DNA of 64,000 nucleotides, taken from assembly GCA_009869945.1 (NCBI GenBank), contig WIXG01000014.1, positions 248,001 to 312,000 of the forward strand, written 5' to 3'. The position numbers and the translations under genes were made by a program. The stretch comes from Mesaphorura yosii. Taxonomy: Eukaryota; Arthropoda; Collembola; Poduromorpha; Tullbergiidae. Numbering within the stretch: the stretch's first letter is position 1; every line of letters begins with the position of its first letter. The notes beneath the pieces are model-generated. The model had not been told where the DNA came from. It saw only the letters and a program-made list of their open reading frames with translations, and did not search any database. Shown here one piece after another: positions 46,788 to 61,700 of this stretch.

Positions 46788-49700
46788 ATGAGTCGCCAAT
46801 ATTCGCTGTTTGCGAGTCGTGTGAAGACCAGGCGAGACAAGTTCGCGTCCACACGGAAGTCTCTGAGCGAGTCTTGGGATCAGCTGGCTTTTTGCTGCGA
46901 GGATGACACTCAACTTCCGGGGTTCTCGGATTTACCATCGCCGACGATTGGCGGCAAGGGAGTGCAGCGTTTCGACTCGCAACTCAACATTGTAAGCGGG
47001 GAATCTGTCACTCCAACATCGGGTGGTCGTTTCGTGCGTAACTTCAACCGAGACACGACGTCGTCCTCGCTGGAGCCCAGTCCGAGATCGTCTGCGGATC
47101 CCGCCGTTCCGTACAACATCTGGAGAAAGCATGTAGCTACACAATGTAACATTGCCCAACCATGTCACCATCACCAGGTGAGTAATTTCGCAAAGTAATC
47201 ATTACACTAGCAACAATTTCATAAAGTGATTATAAAATGGAAAGTAGAGCGTGAAAAGATCCTGAAATGTCTCTTGACAAGCTCCTCCAAAAATTCCACA
47301 TATAAACATCTTCCAAGAATTCGGTATTATTAACAATATGACGGATTTCAAGCATAAAGAAAAGAATCCACTAATCAAATGGGAAAGTTTTTGGAAACTT
47401 TTTGCTTTGGAAGCACAATCATGTCAACCACTGTAATGGCTTTTTGGCTCTCTACGAAATTAAATGCTATAAATAACGACGACAAAATATATTTTTAATC
47501 TGGCCTTGGATTGAGTACAAATGCGGTGTCGTAAGCTGCTTTACGACCGAACCGCGGTGCTTACCAAAAAAGAAGCGGGCATAATTCCATCCATAATTGG
47601 CCATTGTTCAAGTCAAGTCAGTGTAATTTTAAAGAGGATTTATTTTACGAAGTAAATGTGCCTGTTGCGTCTCTTCATAAAATGTGTGATATGCAAGACT
47701 TGCAGGGGCACAATGAAGCTATGTCTGGGTACAGGAGAAAGTCGTGCGTGCTTTTTCAATGCAGCCACGCGTAGCGTTGTAATCCCTTATTTGTGTCATT
47801 TTTGCACATTCTCATGCGCTCCTTCGGGAGCAGTGCTGTTACTTTCATAGCAGAACACGATCCACTCAATACGTCAGAAAAGCAATTACATTGAGTACAA
47901 GGCAAGGAGATCCCACAGCTCGGTTGCCTGTTACGTGCACTCTTTGACTGTTTGCAACATTCGCTGTTCCAAATTCAGAAAGTGCATAGTGTCAAGGATA
48001 CATTTTAGGTGGCACAATTCACCGTTCCCAAACGTAATGTCACTTGCATCCACTTAACTGGCAAACAGCTACCTTCCTACTTCCTGGAAACCATCAGAAA
48101 GGAGAATACAGAAACATGTTTCCATCCGGTCTTTCCTTCATGGTTCTGTGATACGTATCTCGTATGTCGAGTGTAATCGCACTTAGGAACATTTAAATGG
48201 AAATCAGTCGGCTGCGTTAGACGACCGAGCCCCATTTCACTCTGCATCATCGACCTCTGACATTTAGTAACGCATTTGCATTTACCACAACATGCGCCTC
48301 GAAAGGGATAAATGTTGTCTCTCAATAAATCTAAATGAATTTTTAAGGTGCCCTGCTAACACCGAAAGTTTTTTCTCTACACAAAACATGTGCGAACGAC
48401 ACACTGTGGACGAGACCATGCAGATATGGCCAGGAGGTGTTGAAGGTCACCAGACGTGATTGCGTGTCTTCTTCTTCTAGCAAGCACAACAGAAAATTAG
48501 GCCCCGTATCATCCGACTGCCTGTGTTAAGCGTGAGCGTGGACTCGCAAGGAACCGGATATAATTTAAAAGTTTTAACATTAATAAATGCAGGAATAAGA
48601 AACTGAAACTTTCACAATCTAATAACTGCTTGCATTTAGACTCACAGATGCATACTCGTACAGGCACACTGTACGCATTTGCTGAACGCACATCGAATCA
48701 CAATTCCCAAAAACTTGGTTTCGACCTTGTTCATCTTTTCCTTGTTCCCAGCAGGGTACTGAAGAAAGCCAGGAAGCGACTTTTCTCGATTGGAGAAAAA
48801 ATTCAGTTATCATCCAAAGAATGAAAAGACTCTGAAAGTTTTGAGGATGATATTGTTCTCGACTTATGAGGTTTGCTTGCATAGGTTGCAATATCAAAGA
48901 GAACTACGCCCGAGACTCTGAGGGTTTGTATCGTTTCCATTCGAATGATCACAAGTGCTAGTACTAAATGCAGCGAGCGAGTTACTGACAGTCAGTCGAG
49001 TGACTGTTGCAGTACATTTCGGCTTTAATTTACTTTTGATGTAAAGTTGAAACAAATGCTGTGATGAACTGAAGTGTTTTTTACGGAGGATTATGGCCAC
49101 GGAATGGTTTGCGGTTGAAATAAAAATAATAATCACGAGTTATTATGAAGCAGCGGGGCGCAGAGTGTGAATTGACTCGACCGGCGAAAGCAACATGTTT
49201 CATTTCGACTCGGCTATGTAGATTGCTGTTGGTTATTGAGAAATTGATTTTTCTGTCATACTAGATTTTTTCCCTCACACGACAGGACCAAAGTAAGTAC
49301 CGACAGACTAGTCGGACTGTCATGCGTGTTTCGTAGACACCAGTACCAAGTGGCCTGTAAGTATAAAACTCCGCGTCCGTATTTTATAATTATTATTATA
49401 TGCATTGTAACCAGTGCACGACGCTCTGTGCGGTGCGCGATGCTCAGAGTTGTGTATGTTGGTGGCTGAAGAGGATTAGATCTCTGGTGGAGTGAAAGCC
49501 ACAGACAATAAGTTGAGTTGAGTGAAGGTGAAATGAAGTGCGGGAGCGGAGGAGAAAGTGACTTTCCTGAGGAGGGAACGAAAGGATGAAAAGAAGCTAC
49601 CACACGCAAGCACAGACGACAATCCTTTTCGCTACACTTGTTCGGGAAACGCTTTTTAATATCAGATCCTGAATCTCATGCTTTCCTTCCATCTTTTTTC

Positions 49701-52700
49701 TAATTATGAGATGAATAGGTGCTCCGGCTCCTTTTAATCTCCAACTTTGTCAATCGATCAATTAGGTTCTCTGTCGCCCTGGGCAGTGTTTAAGTCGACG
49801 GAAGAAGCCGAAAGCTTTCTGTACCGAAACTTGCAATGACAACTCTCATTAATTCGACGCGTTTTGTTCTAAATGAATGCTCGGCGCGAAACATCTATTT
49901 ATTTGTCATTTGGCTCCTTGTAGCTGCATCTGTCGGACTTCAGCACATTTTCGTTGTCACGAACAATACTTGACACAGGCGTCAATTCAATACCATCTTT
50001 AATGGAAATTGTGATTTTTCTCATTCGCTGAAGGGCCGAAATCACAATATTTTAGATATGTGACAAGATGACATTCTGCATTTCGAAAATATGAGCAACC
50101 AAATTGAAATATATTGTTTTTTCCTGAAGGTTTGCGTTTGCGCTGACTTGCTAGTAGCGTGACTGTCGGGCGGTACACTTTTTATTTTCGTTTTCTCGCA
50201 CGTGCTCCGCTGTGCCTGAAGTCTCTGTGGTCTGACACTCGACAACATACTATTTTATGATTATCTGCACCAACAAAATTATTCATCCGCCACAAACGTG
50301 AATGTGTGGAATGATGGTAACGTTGCCATGTAGTGTACTGAGGAGGTAAACAAGTGATGACGTACAACAATACTGTCCGACCAAAGATGGGAAGTAGATT
50401 GATTACTCTCAGTCTGCACGTGGCTGGGGATCGGACCAGAATTTCTCGATTGAAATGCATTTTCGAAATATCTGTCGCACAGACCATAAATACACATTTC
50501 TTTGTTTTTCATTGCCTAGGTGTCTCAGACTCACCACAACCACCAACATCACCCCTTTCGTCCGCACCAAATGGCGGCCAGACACCACCCGTACGCTCCC
50601 GGCCCAACGGTGACGCTCCCTTTCAAGAAGTACCGATCCAAGTCTTTTGACTGGAGCCACTTTCCGAACAATTCCTACTCGGCGCTCTGGGAACCGTTCT
50701 GTGATTTTCTCGACACGAGTCTCGAGCCGGCGTTGTCCGGTATTGACGCTGGAACAAATGGCGAGAGCATTTATGTGCATCCTTTTGGACAGAAGAACTG
50801 CGTGTACTGCTTAAATAATCCTCCGCCAAACATAAAACTGATAGACTCGAGCTCCATCTCGTCCGCTGACCAGCTTCACGGACTCAATGAGCTTACAAAC
50901 AAGACCTTTGACCATGACAATGATAATAATAGTTCGGTTACGTGTGACAAATGCATGAGTCTGACTGAATTGAAGGACGAGATTGAAAGTCTCACCACAA
51001 ACCTCGTGGAGCAGTCCGAGTCAAGTTTGGTGGGCAAGTCTGGAGCGGCATCCGACGAGACTGGTCAGAGTCCAGCAACGCGTCCAAGACGACCAACGCT
51101 TTCCTTCACGCTGCCCATTCCACAAGTCACTGTTTCGACGTCCACGGCAGCTGCGGACAGCCAGTCATCGCCCAGAGTCAATGCATCTTCTTCAATGTCG
51201 ACAGCCACAGCTGCCGCAGGCCCCATGTCCAACAGAATCATACATCAACAATCGTCCTCTTCTGCTGCATCGACCGCCTCTTGTGTGTCGTGTGGCAGAA
51301 CAAACAGCAGCATTGGAACCTCATTTCCAACAAGTGGCACCGCAAGTAGTGGTTTAGTTTGTATAAGCAACAGTTCCAGCGCAACTGTCAACCTGAACGA
51401 TATTGAACATGGTCGAGAAAAATCCTCAACCCTCCCGACCATTGATACGAAACACATTACAGCACTTCGCAACGCGGAGAAAAGAAGACGATTTTTTGCG
51501 AGAAAGCAAACAAACTCGGCGCCGGACTCATTCGAAGCCAGCTTCCTACATGCGACGCACGGAGTCATAAATACGACAAGTAAGTCCACTTGTGCCACTT
51601 GTGCTCTCGCTCAAATATACGAGTAATTGCTTAGTGCAGCTACCCAGTCATGTCCAATGCCACAATCACTAAGGAACTGAGTCCAGTTTACACTACGAAT
51701 GACGGCTAGTAAAAGGGCTGAATGACGCAGGATATCAGGAAATAAGAACCGAAATTTCGCGACGAACGTAAAGGAATTTCCCATTTCGAGCCTCTCTTAA
51801 AATCACAACCATCCTACTCATTAGACAAGCTGGTTGGAATAGCCCAATGAAAATATTTGCTGACGCACCAACTTGTCCAATAAAAAATACTAAACGAGCA
51901 TTCAACCAAATTGCTTCCATGGATTAAGTGCGCTATCAATGCATCCAAATGTAAAACATCTACGAGTCCTCTAAATTCAAGGCTCGTTTTGCATTTACGA
52001 GTAAGTTGTAAATATTTCAATTAAGGTTAATTACAGAATCTGTCTAGACATCACGTCTGAAATTAAATCCTGCTTGATTCGGAAGCTCGCCATCTCCTTA
52101 ATGGCGGAATTTGCCAGCGTAAGTCCGTCATTAATTCCTTTTAAGGGTGGTCGATCACCTTGGCAAAAGCTCGTCTGGCAAGTTATTTCAAAAACTCCAA
52201 ATGAAAAATTTTAGTGGAAAATACGTATGAAGTCATCCTGGCAATGTTGCTATGATGGCACGAGGGTAGTAGGGCACTTAAATTGTTGCCCGCAGGTCGA
52301 ATAGTTTATATTTCTATGCTGCTGTGAATGAGATTTGTGGTTGTGAGAGTCAGTCTGCATTGTGCTTGTGTCCAGTTACAATGCCCTTTTCAGACAAGTC
52401 CGATCTGTTGGGGAACCTGAGACAACTATTATGGACTTCGAGATAGCTGCGCTAACAACACTAAAAGAACAATTTCCCAACACTAAAATCCGAGGCTGCT
52501 GGTTCCGTTTCAACCAGAACATTTTCTGCAAGGCCCAAGAAATCAGTCAGATAAGGAATTCGCGAGACAGATCAAACTTTTCTCGTCCTTGGCCTTCATT
52601 CCACCTCGCGGCATCCAAAGCCGGTTTGGCCAAATCATCAAAATGATTCCATGATGCTATGCTGCCGATTGCCCGCTACATGGAAAAGACGTACGTGGGC

Positions 52701-55700
52701 TCGAACTTCAGAGATTAAATGTCCAAGCCTAAGTGTACACCAATGTGGAAGTTTCTGACCTGCCTGAGACAAATACAGAATAAGACGGAGATAACCATGG
52801 CTAGGCGCGATGCCCAGACAGCAGAGAAAGAAATATCGCCGGCTTAATCATAAACTTCTTCACATTTGTACTGATTACCGATCACGTTTTGTGTTCTTGC
52901 GTTTTAAAAAATGGATTGATCAACTTACTATGTGTGCTCCTGATTATAAGAAATAATTCCAATTTTTAATTCTGCCCCTTTTGTTTGAAATAAAAATGTC
53001 TTTGCCACGTTGACATTTTTTGATTTGCCATGTTTACTTCGTCTTTACAACTTTTTTCGGGGACAATTTGCCAGACGGGCTTTTGCCAATATGATATGAA
53101 ATCCTTTTAAGATGGTGCGATGTGCAATGAGGAACATGCATTAACTTGGAGTGACGCAACCCACGGCATTAAACAATAAAAAACAAGAAATAAATAAAGG
53201 CGCTTTCAATTAAAAGCACACGTATTAAATGGCGTTAAGTGATCTTCAGATTTTATTGTTGGAGATATCCGCTTTACTTTTGTTCCTTATTTCTGAGTTA
53301 GTACTACAAAGGCATTAATTTGATTGACGTAAAGCGAAGTGTGTAAAGCGTCATCAGAATTAGAAGTTTGGAAGCATTTGAATACGAAGAAACTTTAGTT
53401 CACCTCTCCACCGACGTGAACTTTTATTTTACGGATACTTAAACTAGCTCAAATCAAATACCACGCGGTTCTTTCCTTCAATGTTCGATGGAAGGAAGAA
53501 TCAAACTGGGGCGCTCCTTTATCAAGAGACTTCAACGCAATCACTTAAAAGCACTGAAATGAAATTTGTCAATAAAATTGTGCATTATTTTGTCGGTTTA
53601 CACCCCCTCAATTTGGCCAGCACGGCCATTTTAGCTTATAGACCCGCAAGCAATTATAATATGGCGCAAAATCAGTTAAATGGGGTCGGGCTTGAGTTTT
53701 ACCGCCCAGACAGTTTTTCACATAAAATGATTGACGCAATCAGTCGAGTCCGTCATTCGCATGATCTTTCGAGGTGTTGACGAAGCCTTCTAGCGACTAA
53801 CTCCAACTGTAAAAAAATAAGAATGCTTTATTTGAGTGCCCGGATCCACTGTGGTGGAGAATTTTCTTACGTGTTTATTTGTACTAATGCGTGAGAGTAC
53901 CATCTTGATCGGTTGAGCGCACAGTCTCTTAATTCGTATTTTTAGGTTCTGTTTACTTGCCCGTATTGTTATTTACTCCAAGCAGGCCTCTTCATTGCTC
54001 TCCAAGCTGAGAAAGGACATTTCATTTTTATGTGCCCGAGTCCCAGAGAATGAAAGGCCTTTCGCTTCGAAAAGGAGAGAATGAAACAAGACACGAGGAT
54101 ACGACCACGATTTAAACTACATTTACTCACTTCTTTATGTTCCCCCTACTTTACTTTACGATTACTTCTTTCTCTCGTCGTGAAACACGCAGAAATGTCA
54201 AGCCGCAACGGCAAGAGCGAAGAAATTGTGTCAGGGCTCAGGTCCATGCACGGGTCCCTGAGCCATGCATGTTAAGCGAAGGCAAAGGCGAGAGAAATGG
54301 GAGAAGATTGTCGCGAAGGATGAAGTGACAAGTTTTATTGCGTCCCACACACATTATTACACATATTTATAATGTAAATAGCGTCATATAAATCATTATC
54401 ATTCCCAAAGAGTCCCGCTTGGAATCTCATCTTGAACAAAACTCACTCCGAGCTCTAATTTCTTCAGCTGACGCCTCCGGATCTTGCTTGTGCGCCTCAT
54501 TCTGGTCCGGAGTCCATTTTCCATGTCCACGAAAAAGCGGCATCGCAGCAAAAAATAATATTTTCATTTAAAGTTGAAGACGAGCAAGTAAAGGTGCCAA
54601 TTGACAATGCTGATGAAAGCAAGGCGAAATTGCAAAATAACTAGTTTATATTTGCAAATTGCAAAGTTTTATTTCCCTTTTTCATTTCTCTTTTGTGAGA
54701 GTGTGGAAATATTGGCGAAATTGAGGAACGGGTTCGGGCCTCTGCTATGCGCAAGGGTACATTAAATTTCACAAATTTTGAATTTTGGGTGAATTTTGTT
54801 CACATCACACGAGCATGCGATTCGCGTGTACGCGTCGCAGTTATTGAAATTGAATTTTTATGTAAATGGTGTCTCAGCGCCTGCGACTGCGAAAACACGA
54901 AGTGCGGAGGTCATGTAAAAATTCATCAGAATACTAAAATCATATCATACATAAAACAAATACATTATTGAGTCGAGCCAACCAAAAATCTTGTACTTGT
55001 TCTTGTACTGTCGTACGGTTTAGGCAAGGTAATCTTCATGTCAATTCGTGTCGGGAAGGGATTGGAACGACGTGATACATGATACACTCGCGTGCTTCTT
55101 TCTGTACATGCCGCAAAGGGGAAAGCTAGTGACATAACCCTGAAATGATATCCAGAGGAAAATCAACCCAGCTAACTCGACGATCACAGAAAGCGAGATG
55201 ATTGAAAACTTTTCTATATTATAAATAATAATTCAAGTCTCGTCACTTTAATGCAACTGCTCTCGCTGTCATACTGTGTCACTCTTCTCTGCAACGTTTA
55301 TCTTTCCCACAAAGCCACCTTTCACTGCTCCGTTCATTTTTGCCCCAGTGACTTTGTCAATTCAACACCATGGCTTAAAAGTTCTCTGTCTCGTGTCGCA
55401 TGTGGTGCATCGGGAAAGAGACAGGCATAATTCAATTTTGGATTCAAACCAAAGCCATGACATTCTTGTCATGGAAGCAACGATCGTAAGGCCGTATGAG
55501 GTTGGTTAAGAACAAAAACAAAACGTGCCCTGTCTACTTATTTCATTAATTTCGTCAAACACGTGCTCGACGCAGACTGGAGCTCAGAGCTTAGCAGGCA
55601 CGAAGCGTACATGCAACTTTATTTGTGAGTAGAAAGTCCAAAGGATAAACAATTCACATTTCACGTCCGTTTGCAGTATTTGTTTGCGGTCAACGGATTC

Positions 55701-58700
55701 AATCCTAAACGATGCTCAATTACAGAGACAGTAAATAGGTCAATAGAAACATGCAGGGCAAGCATAATTACTACTATACTAATATCATGCCAGAGAGTGA
55801 CGCAAAGGTCGAACTCTACCCAAAAGCTTCCAGGCGCTAGATGAAATAAGAAACAATTTGATTCTGTGCAATTGCTTTCAAGGCAACCTCTCCAGTGTCC
55901 TGTGACGAGTTCTTCTTCGAGGAATGAAAATGTGGCTTATTCTAGTCGTTCGTGAAATCAAAGCCTCTGCGCTGTTTGTTAGCCCTGGTAAGATAGCGAC
56001 TTAACTTTCCAGTTAACTCCTTTGAGTGCCACAATTCTTCTTGCAACGGTGCAGCACACTGACAGCTAAATCATTTCATCCACTCAACCAAAACGCTTTA
56101 TATATTGCATTCCTACGCTACAGACACATAATAATACAATACACACTTTAATGTTCAATTCATAGATGATTTCTTCTTTCTTTAGATCATGATTTCCTTT
56201 CTTGTTGCGATGATTGACTAAAATCTTTCTTCAAGGACCAATTTGTAGTTGCACACACAAATTTTGGCATTCGGTTTGGCCAAATGTAATAACACAGACG
56301 TTCGTCTGTGGAAGACGCCTGTACTGTAAAACAGAGTGAGCCCGACTAGATTCTGCAAGAAATAACGAACTTTCTTTGCGATTTAATCCTCAGAGGATCT
56401 TTTCTAAAACTACAAAGTAACAGGCTTCATAAGGCAATGCAATAATGGTAACTACAAAATCAAATTCGAACCCATAGAAAATCACTTGCGACTGTTCTAA
56501 TGTGAAACTGGCTTGAAAAACTTGTACAGGCAGTCGGTAGTTTAGCCGGGCATTGGCATGGGTCATAATTTTTCTTTTGTGTTTCGAGACATTGACTGGA
56601 CGCTAAGTTGTTTGAATCGATCCAGATTAGAAGAAAATGACCGTGTCCAGATGTCCACAGATGCCTATATTCAAGAAACGGATGCAATTGAATACGTAAT
56701 CTGTGTGGACTACAACTGATGCATTCTTGTCGATATTTGACGTGAAGGCATCCGAACGGGTGACCAAAAATGCGCGGAAGTGCGTGTATGATATTTTCAT
56801 CCCGAAAACGGAAAAACGCATGTATGTCTCCCCATTTCATGACGAACTAAATAAACTCTCTTGAAGCTATAAATAAAGAGAACAAAAAGATGTGCATTCA
56901 AAGGAGGCAAGGAGGCAGGAGCGATTCACAATTAGTTTCGCATAAATTACGAAAGCTTCGGCCTCCACATGGATTGTACAGCAGGTGCAATAGGTCAACT
57001 TCCAACACAGGATCAACTTTTGTCGACCTTCGTTTAGTGAACGTTTTCTGTCCTACCGTTTTTTCATAATTCCCTCTATGCGGAATGCTTGATTGGCATG
57101 ACCTGGCTCCTCCATTTTATTGCACAAAATGAAATTAGGAGATTCAATTTAGGTTTACGTCACGAGTAAACCTCAAGAGCAAAGAAACTTTCGAAATCGT
57201 GTAATAAATCGGGTTAAAAGGTACTTAATTCAATCAGCACCCGTAGGCATCTGACACTCACTCAGATCCTGTGTTGTCAACCTGCTAATTTAGCGCTTGG
57301 CTGAGCCTTTATACCGCCGAGCTCAGAGGCTGCTCGAATTTAATTTCATTTAATTTATTAATAAGTTATTAAATGATTGAACCAAGTCACTCGTTCTCTC
57401 GTTTGATGTGTCTGGCATTTCCTCAACCTGGTTTCGTGTAATTTTACGCTTGACTAGATCAATTTGAATCTAAATTCTTGCAGATCTTGCACAGGCATCT
57501 AGACTTTTGAACTCGTTCTACCGATGCGACCAAGGAAAGTTCAGAGCTTGCTCGCTGCAGTCTGTTGAAGTAATGCACCAAATTGCGATTGCATTACCTA
57601 TCTCCGGGATTCAGTTCCTCGTCTGTTTCTGACAGCAATGCAGTGACTCATTTGTTTCCACACAACTTTTGTACTCTAGACTCACAAATTCATTTCGCCA
57701 GCGTTTCGTTAGTACTGTCATTACTCAGATCACATTAACAGACAGGTCTTTAGGCTGTCAAATCATGCAATTTTCATCTTCATTAATTTTGAACGTTTGT
57801 AGGAAAGCTGTGCGGCAACTGCAAGGAACCTGTGACGAATTGCCTGGATGGAGTGCTTCGAGCCACGAGAAGGGAGAAAACCGAGTCCATTGCTTCGGCC
57901 ACTCCAACCGTCGAAGGTGAGTCTGTTTGCATCTCAACTCTTTACGAGCGTACATTCTCCGAATTCCCCGTGATCTATCTCGTATTACCCCAGCGCAATC
58001 TACAGTGAAGTAGACTCGGGAATTTTGTCTCCTTTGTCGTGTGTTGCCATGTCTTAAAGGCTTTAATTCCAAAGCAATGCCATGCGACTCTTCTGCATTT
58101 ATCTGGACCACGAAGTAAGACATCCTTCCCAAGTTGAAAGAAGTTGCTTCATAGGTCAAAGGTGTATCGACACAATCCAGACTCAAGGCGGTGGTTGCGC
58201 GGTTCGCAGGTCCCGGTAATGGATTAAATGTGCGAGATTGCGAGCTAAAATTCGCACTTACCCGTCCCTTATTAATAATAATGTTTTATGTATGAAAGCT
58301 TACGGTATATTTGATTCAACCATTCACATTTTATTCCACCTAGTAAATGTCACACGAGCGGACGAGAATCTCGTCTTACGATTTCGATGGTCGTGCATGA
58401 AACATGACTCAGTTGAGAGAAATGTGAACTCTCATCTTGTATTAAGAAAGAACGCCAGGAATTTATCGTTCTTTGCACATTGTATAGCGTTGCCCGCAGA
58501 AAGGATCGATTGCGATACTGCTTTGAGACCAGAGGTTCGAGGAAAGCACAGCCAGCGCCGTACCAATTAGTAAGTACATGTGATGCTGGCGAAAGAAGAA
58601 GAAGATCTTCAAACGACAACCGCCCACTCTCTCCATGCTATATTAATTACATAAATTGTGGAATCGGAGCCAGTTTATTTCACCGCAACAGAGCTGAAGT

Positions 58701-61700
58701 TATTAGCTAAATGTGGCAGTGGCAAAACCTTGACAAAACCTCACCTGGCCTCAGGCTCGCGGCAAATCTTAGATGACTTAATACTTACAGTTCTATTGCT
58801 TTCACCTTCATCCTTTACTTGCAGTCTGGGAAAGCGAGATTCGCACTGCTCGTTGTGGGAATGTGGCCGTGACCCATGTTTCTGAACTCGACTTCCCCGA
58901 TGCAGACCCGCCGTGTCATTTTTGCTGCGAACAAGCGTCTGAGGCTATCCATGACGAGTCAAGACTTCAGATTGTTAGCGGAGGTAAGCAAGCAGCGTTT
59001 CTTTTTGTGGCAATTGAAAATCGATGAGAGAGTGTGGCGTAGGATATTTTGCATGGAAAATGAAGAGATACCGGTAATACGAGTGAAATTAATTGCGTGC
59101 TTTGAAGAAACGCAAGCCTAAAATAAATTTCCGTCAGAAGGAGTATATTTTTGGTGCATTAATTGATTTTGCACTCACAACCACGCGCGGTTGGCAACTT
59201 AACTACGTACTGTACGTAGCTCACTAAATTAAGTAAAACATGGGTTCAGTAGTGGCTGACATTAATCTAAGGAGTTGCCAGACAAGGCACTGCGGATTGA
59301 AGGTGAAATCAGTTGTGGTTATTGCAGTTCAGAGCAACGGCCCGAGGATCAAGCTCTTGACTGTTGTGGTCCCGGGTGTGCGGTTTACACGCACAATTGA
59401 ATTGAAGTATTAACCAACTGAGAAAAGGAAGTGCAATAAACACTGGCGGTAGTTGTCGTCGCCAATCTCTCAACAACATTACCAACGTTGCTCACAGTTC
59501 ATCCTGGTAGAAAGTAAAGTTATTTGTTTTTGGGCGAGCACGTGTTTATTTTGGCACGTACGGCTAATTGGATATTTGATCGCCTGTCTTAGCTTGGGCT
59601 GACTGGACGTGACTCCTGAGTTCAAGAGTCTGTAGCAAATCAAGACGGACATCACATGCTTCACTTGACTCCAGTGAGCTGAATAAAACAAGTTTGCAAC
59701 AAACTTAAGCTTGCTGGAGCGAAGGGGAAGACGGCAGTTTGTCATTAAAATTAACGAAATATCATTACCAGCCAGTTTATTAACTTTAATGAAGCATCTC
59801 CTACCACTCAATTCGTTCTACTCCAAGAATTATTCATGTGCGTCATTTATTTGACGTGTCCGTGTTTACACCCGAACGCACGCATTTCAGGTTATTGGAC
59901 ATATTTAATGCATATCCATCGCAGTTCACGGGCTTCTGTCAAGTTTCTCATGACAATAATGATTGAAATGGCGATGGCAATGCAAAATATAACGTGGGTT
60001 TGCCGTTTCGCGGAAGCGTAACAAAAATGAATACCAATTCACATGTGTTTTGCAATCGTCCTTATCGAAGAGACTTAATCGTTCAGAATCGATGACTTGT
60101 CCTTTCAGCGTCCAGTTGATTTGTGTCGCTCGTGCTTTTAAGGACTCCAAAATTAGAATCAAGAACCCACTTTGCAAACCCACGTCAGAAATTTGGTGGT
60201 GAAAATGTGTCCACGCGCTTTCTCTCGATGTCACAGTTATTCATTACCACGAATTGAATTGTGCTAGGTTAATATCGCAACGGTTAAGTTTGCCTTCTTG
60301 AAAGCCACGATTGGAGGAATAAGTGGCCGATCATATTTCTGGTCACCAGAATCCCAGGTACTTGAAACAGACAATTACAAGTGCATTTAACCTTCATCCT
60401 CCACTCATCAGCATTCCGTTCCAAAGCCGACCAATACCAGCCAGGCGAGTTGAGACAATTGCCACTATTGGTCGATCGGTTTGCACTTTACACCCATGAC
60501 CCTGAAATTGTGGCGTCAGTTCAGAGTATAGTAATGTAGTCGTTTTGTGAAGAGATCATTCGCGCAAATGATGACTCCTTATAATCTTTTCCGAAGGCAT
60601 CTTGTACACCTTATTCTGCCTGCTCCCATTGGATGCTGCTCAGCATGACTTTGGCTTTCTGTGCCTGCTTTCACCTGTGCAACAGAGACTTCTGTTCTAC
60701 ATAGCAACCTTTAATTTATACAGTTCTCTGTTCTCTGTAAAGACAAAATCATTATCACAATCATCCTCAGAACTTGCACTCGGCTTGGAAGGCTTCTTTT
60801 AACTTTTGTATTTAAAGACTCAACGGAACCACTTGGCTGCCACTCTTCTTGACAAAGCATCGGAGTCTGACATCAAAGTTCTTCTACTCTACTAGCTGAT
60901 TGCCATTTATTGCATGCGCCAAACTGGCTTTGTTCGCTCCGTCCAAAGTGAAAGCACTTCTTCTCAAACCTCGCATAGTTGCTTCACGCGAATCGTCCGA
61001 AAGAGGTGACAATTGAAAGTCTTCCAGTTGCTGTCAGTTTTACTGTGTCCAAGGCTTTAGTTTGTGAGGATTATGCAGGTTTCAAGGTTCTGAAACAATA
61101 TTCTCACTGAGCTTGAATGCCATTGATTTTTCAGGTTTGGTGCGAAGTCGTGACGGAAGTGCGAGAAGTGGATCGACGCCGTATATCAATCTCCCATCGC
61201 CAAACGTGCAGGCTGACGTAAGTAAACAACTTCACACTTGTGGCATAAGCCACTTCGACACGAATACGCTTCTTCAAAATTTGCTCCTATATTTTCATTT
61301 TGCGATGGGATTGTTGGTGAAGTGAAAGCATTGCATTCAAATTAATATCAGGAAATCGGACAGACACTAGAGAGAAAAGCTGACAGTAAGCTGACTTTCC
61401 CACGAAGGCTTCATAATTAATGTGGGGCAATGAGAAACAAAAGCCAAAGTCATCTTGTTGGGGAGCTTTATTTGGCACCGCATGAAAGCGGATGTAAAGA
61501 CTTTTGTTTCTCAGTGACATTTCTGAATAGTGCAGTTACTTTTTTAAATCCGTGTGTTTTTCATTTCGATCTGCCACTGTGCGTTCAATGAGTCGAAAGC
61601 ACTCGATCTGTGTTTGCTAAAGATCAAGGTTCTATGCACTTGAGAGATGAAAGCACCAGACGCTCTTTTTGCAAACAGAATTGGCGTGAAAGTGAACAGT

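Larger units (their letters stand above)
51580..57802 (+). other. Intron 2 of the CxxC-rich gene, hosting a MULE remnant
   Basis: About 6.2 kb between a GTAAGT donor and a TTTGTAG acceptor. It contains the transposon remnant at 52160-53089, in the same orientation as the gene. Beyond 53.1 kb nothing coding was recognised. Confidence 0.6.

Noticed and set aside
56460-56500. TTCGAACCC motif suggesting a tRNA T-loop
   Set aside because: No T-stem, anticodon stem or acceptor stem pairs around it on either strand.
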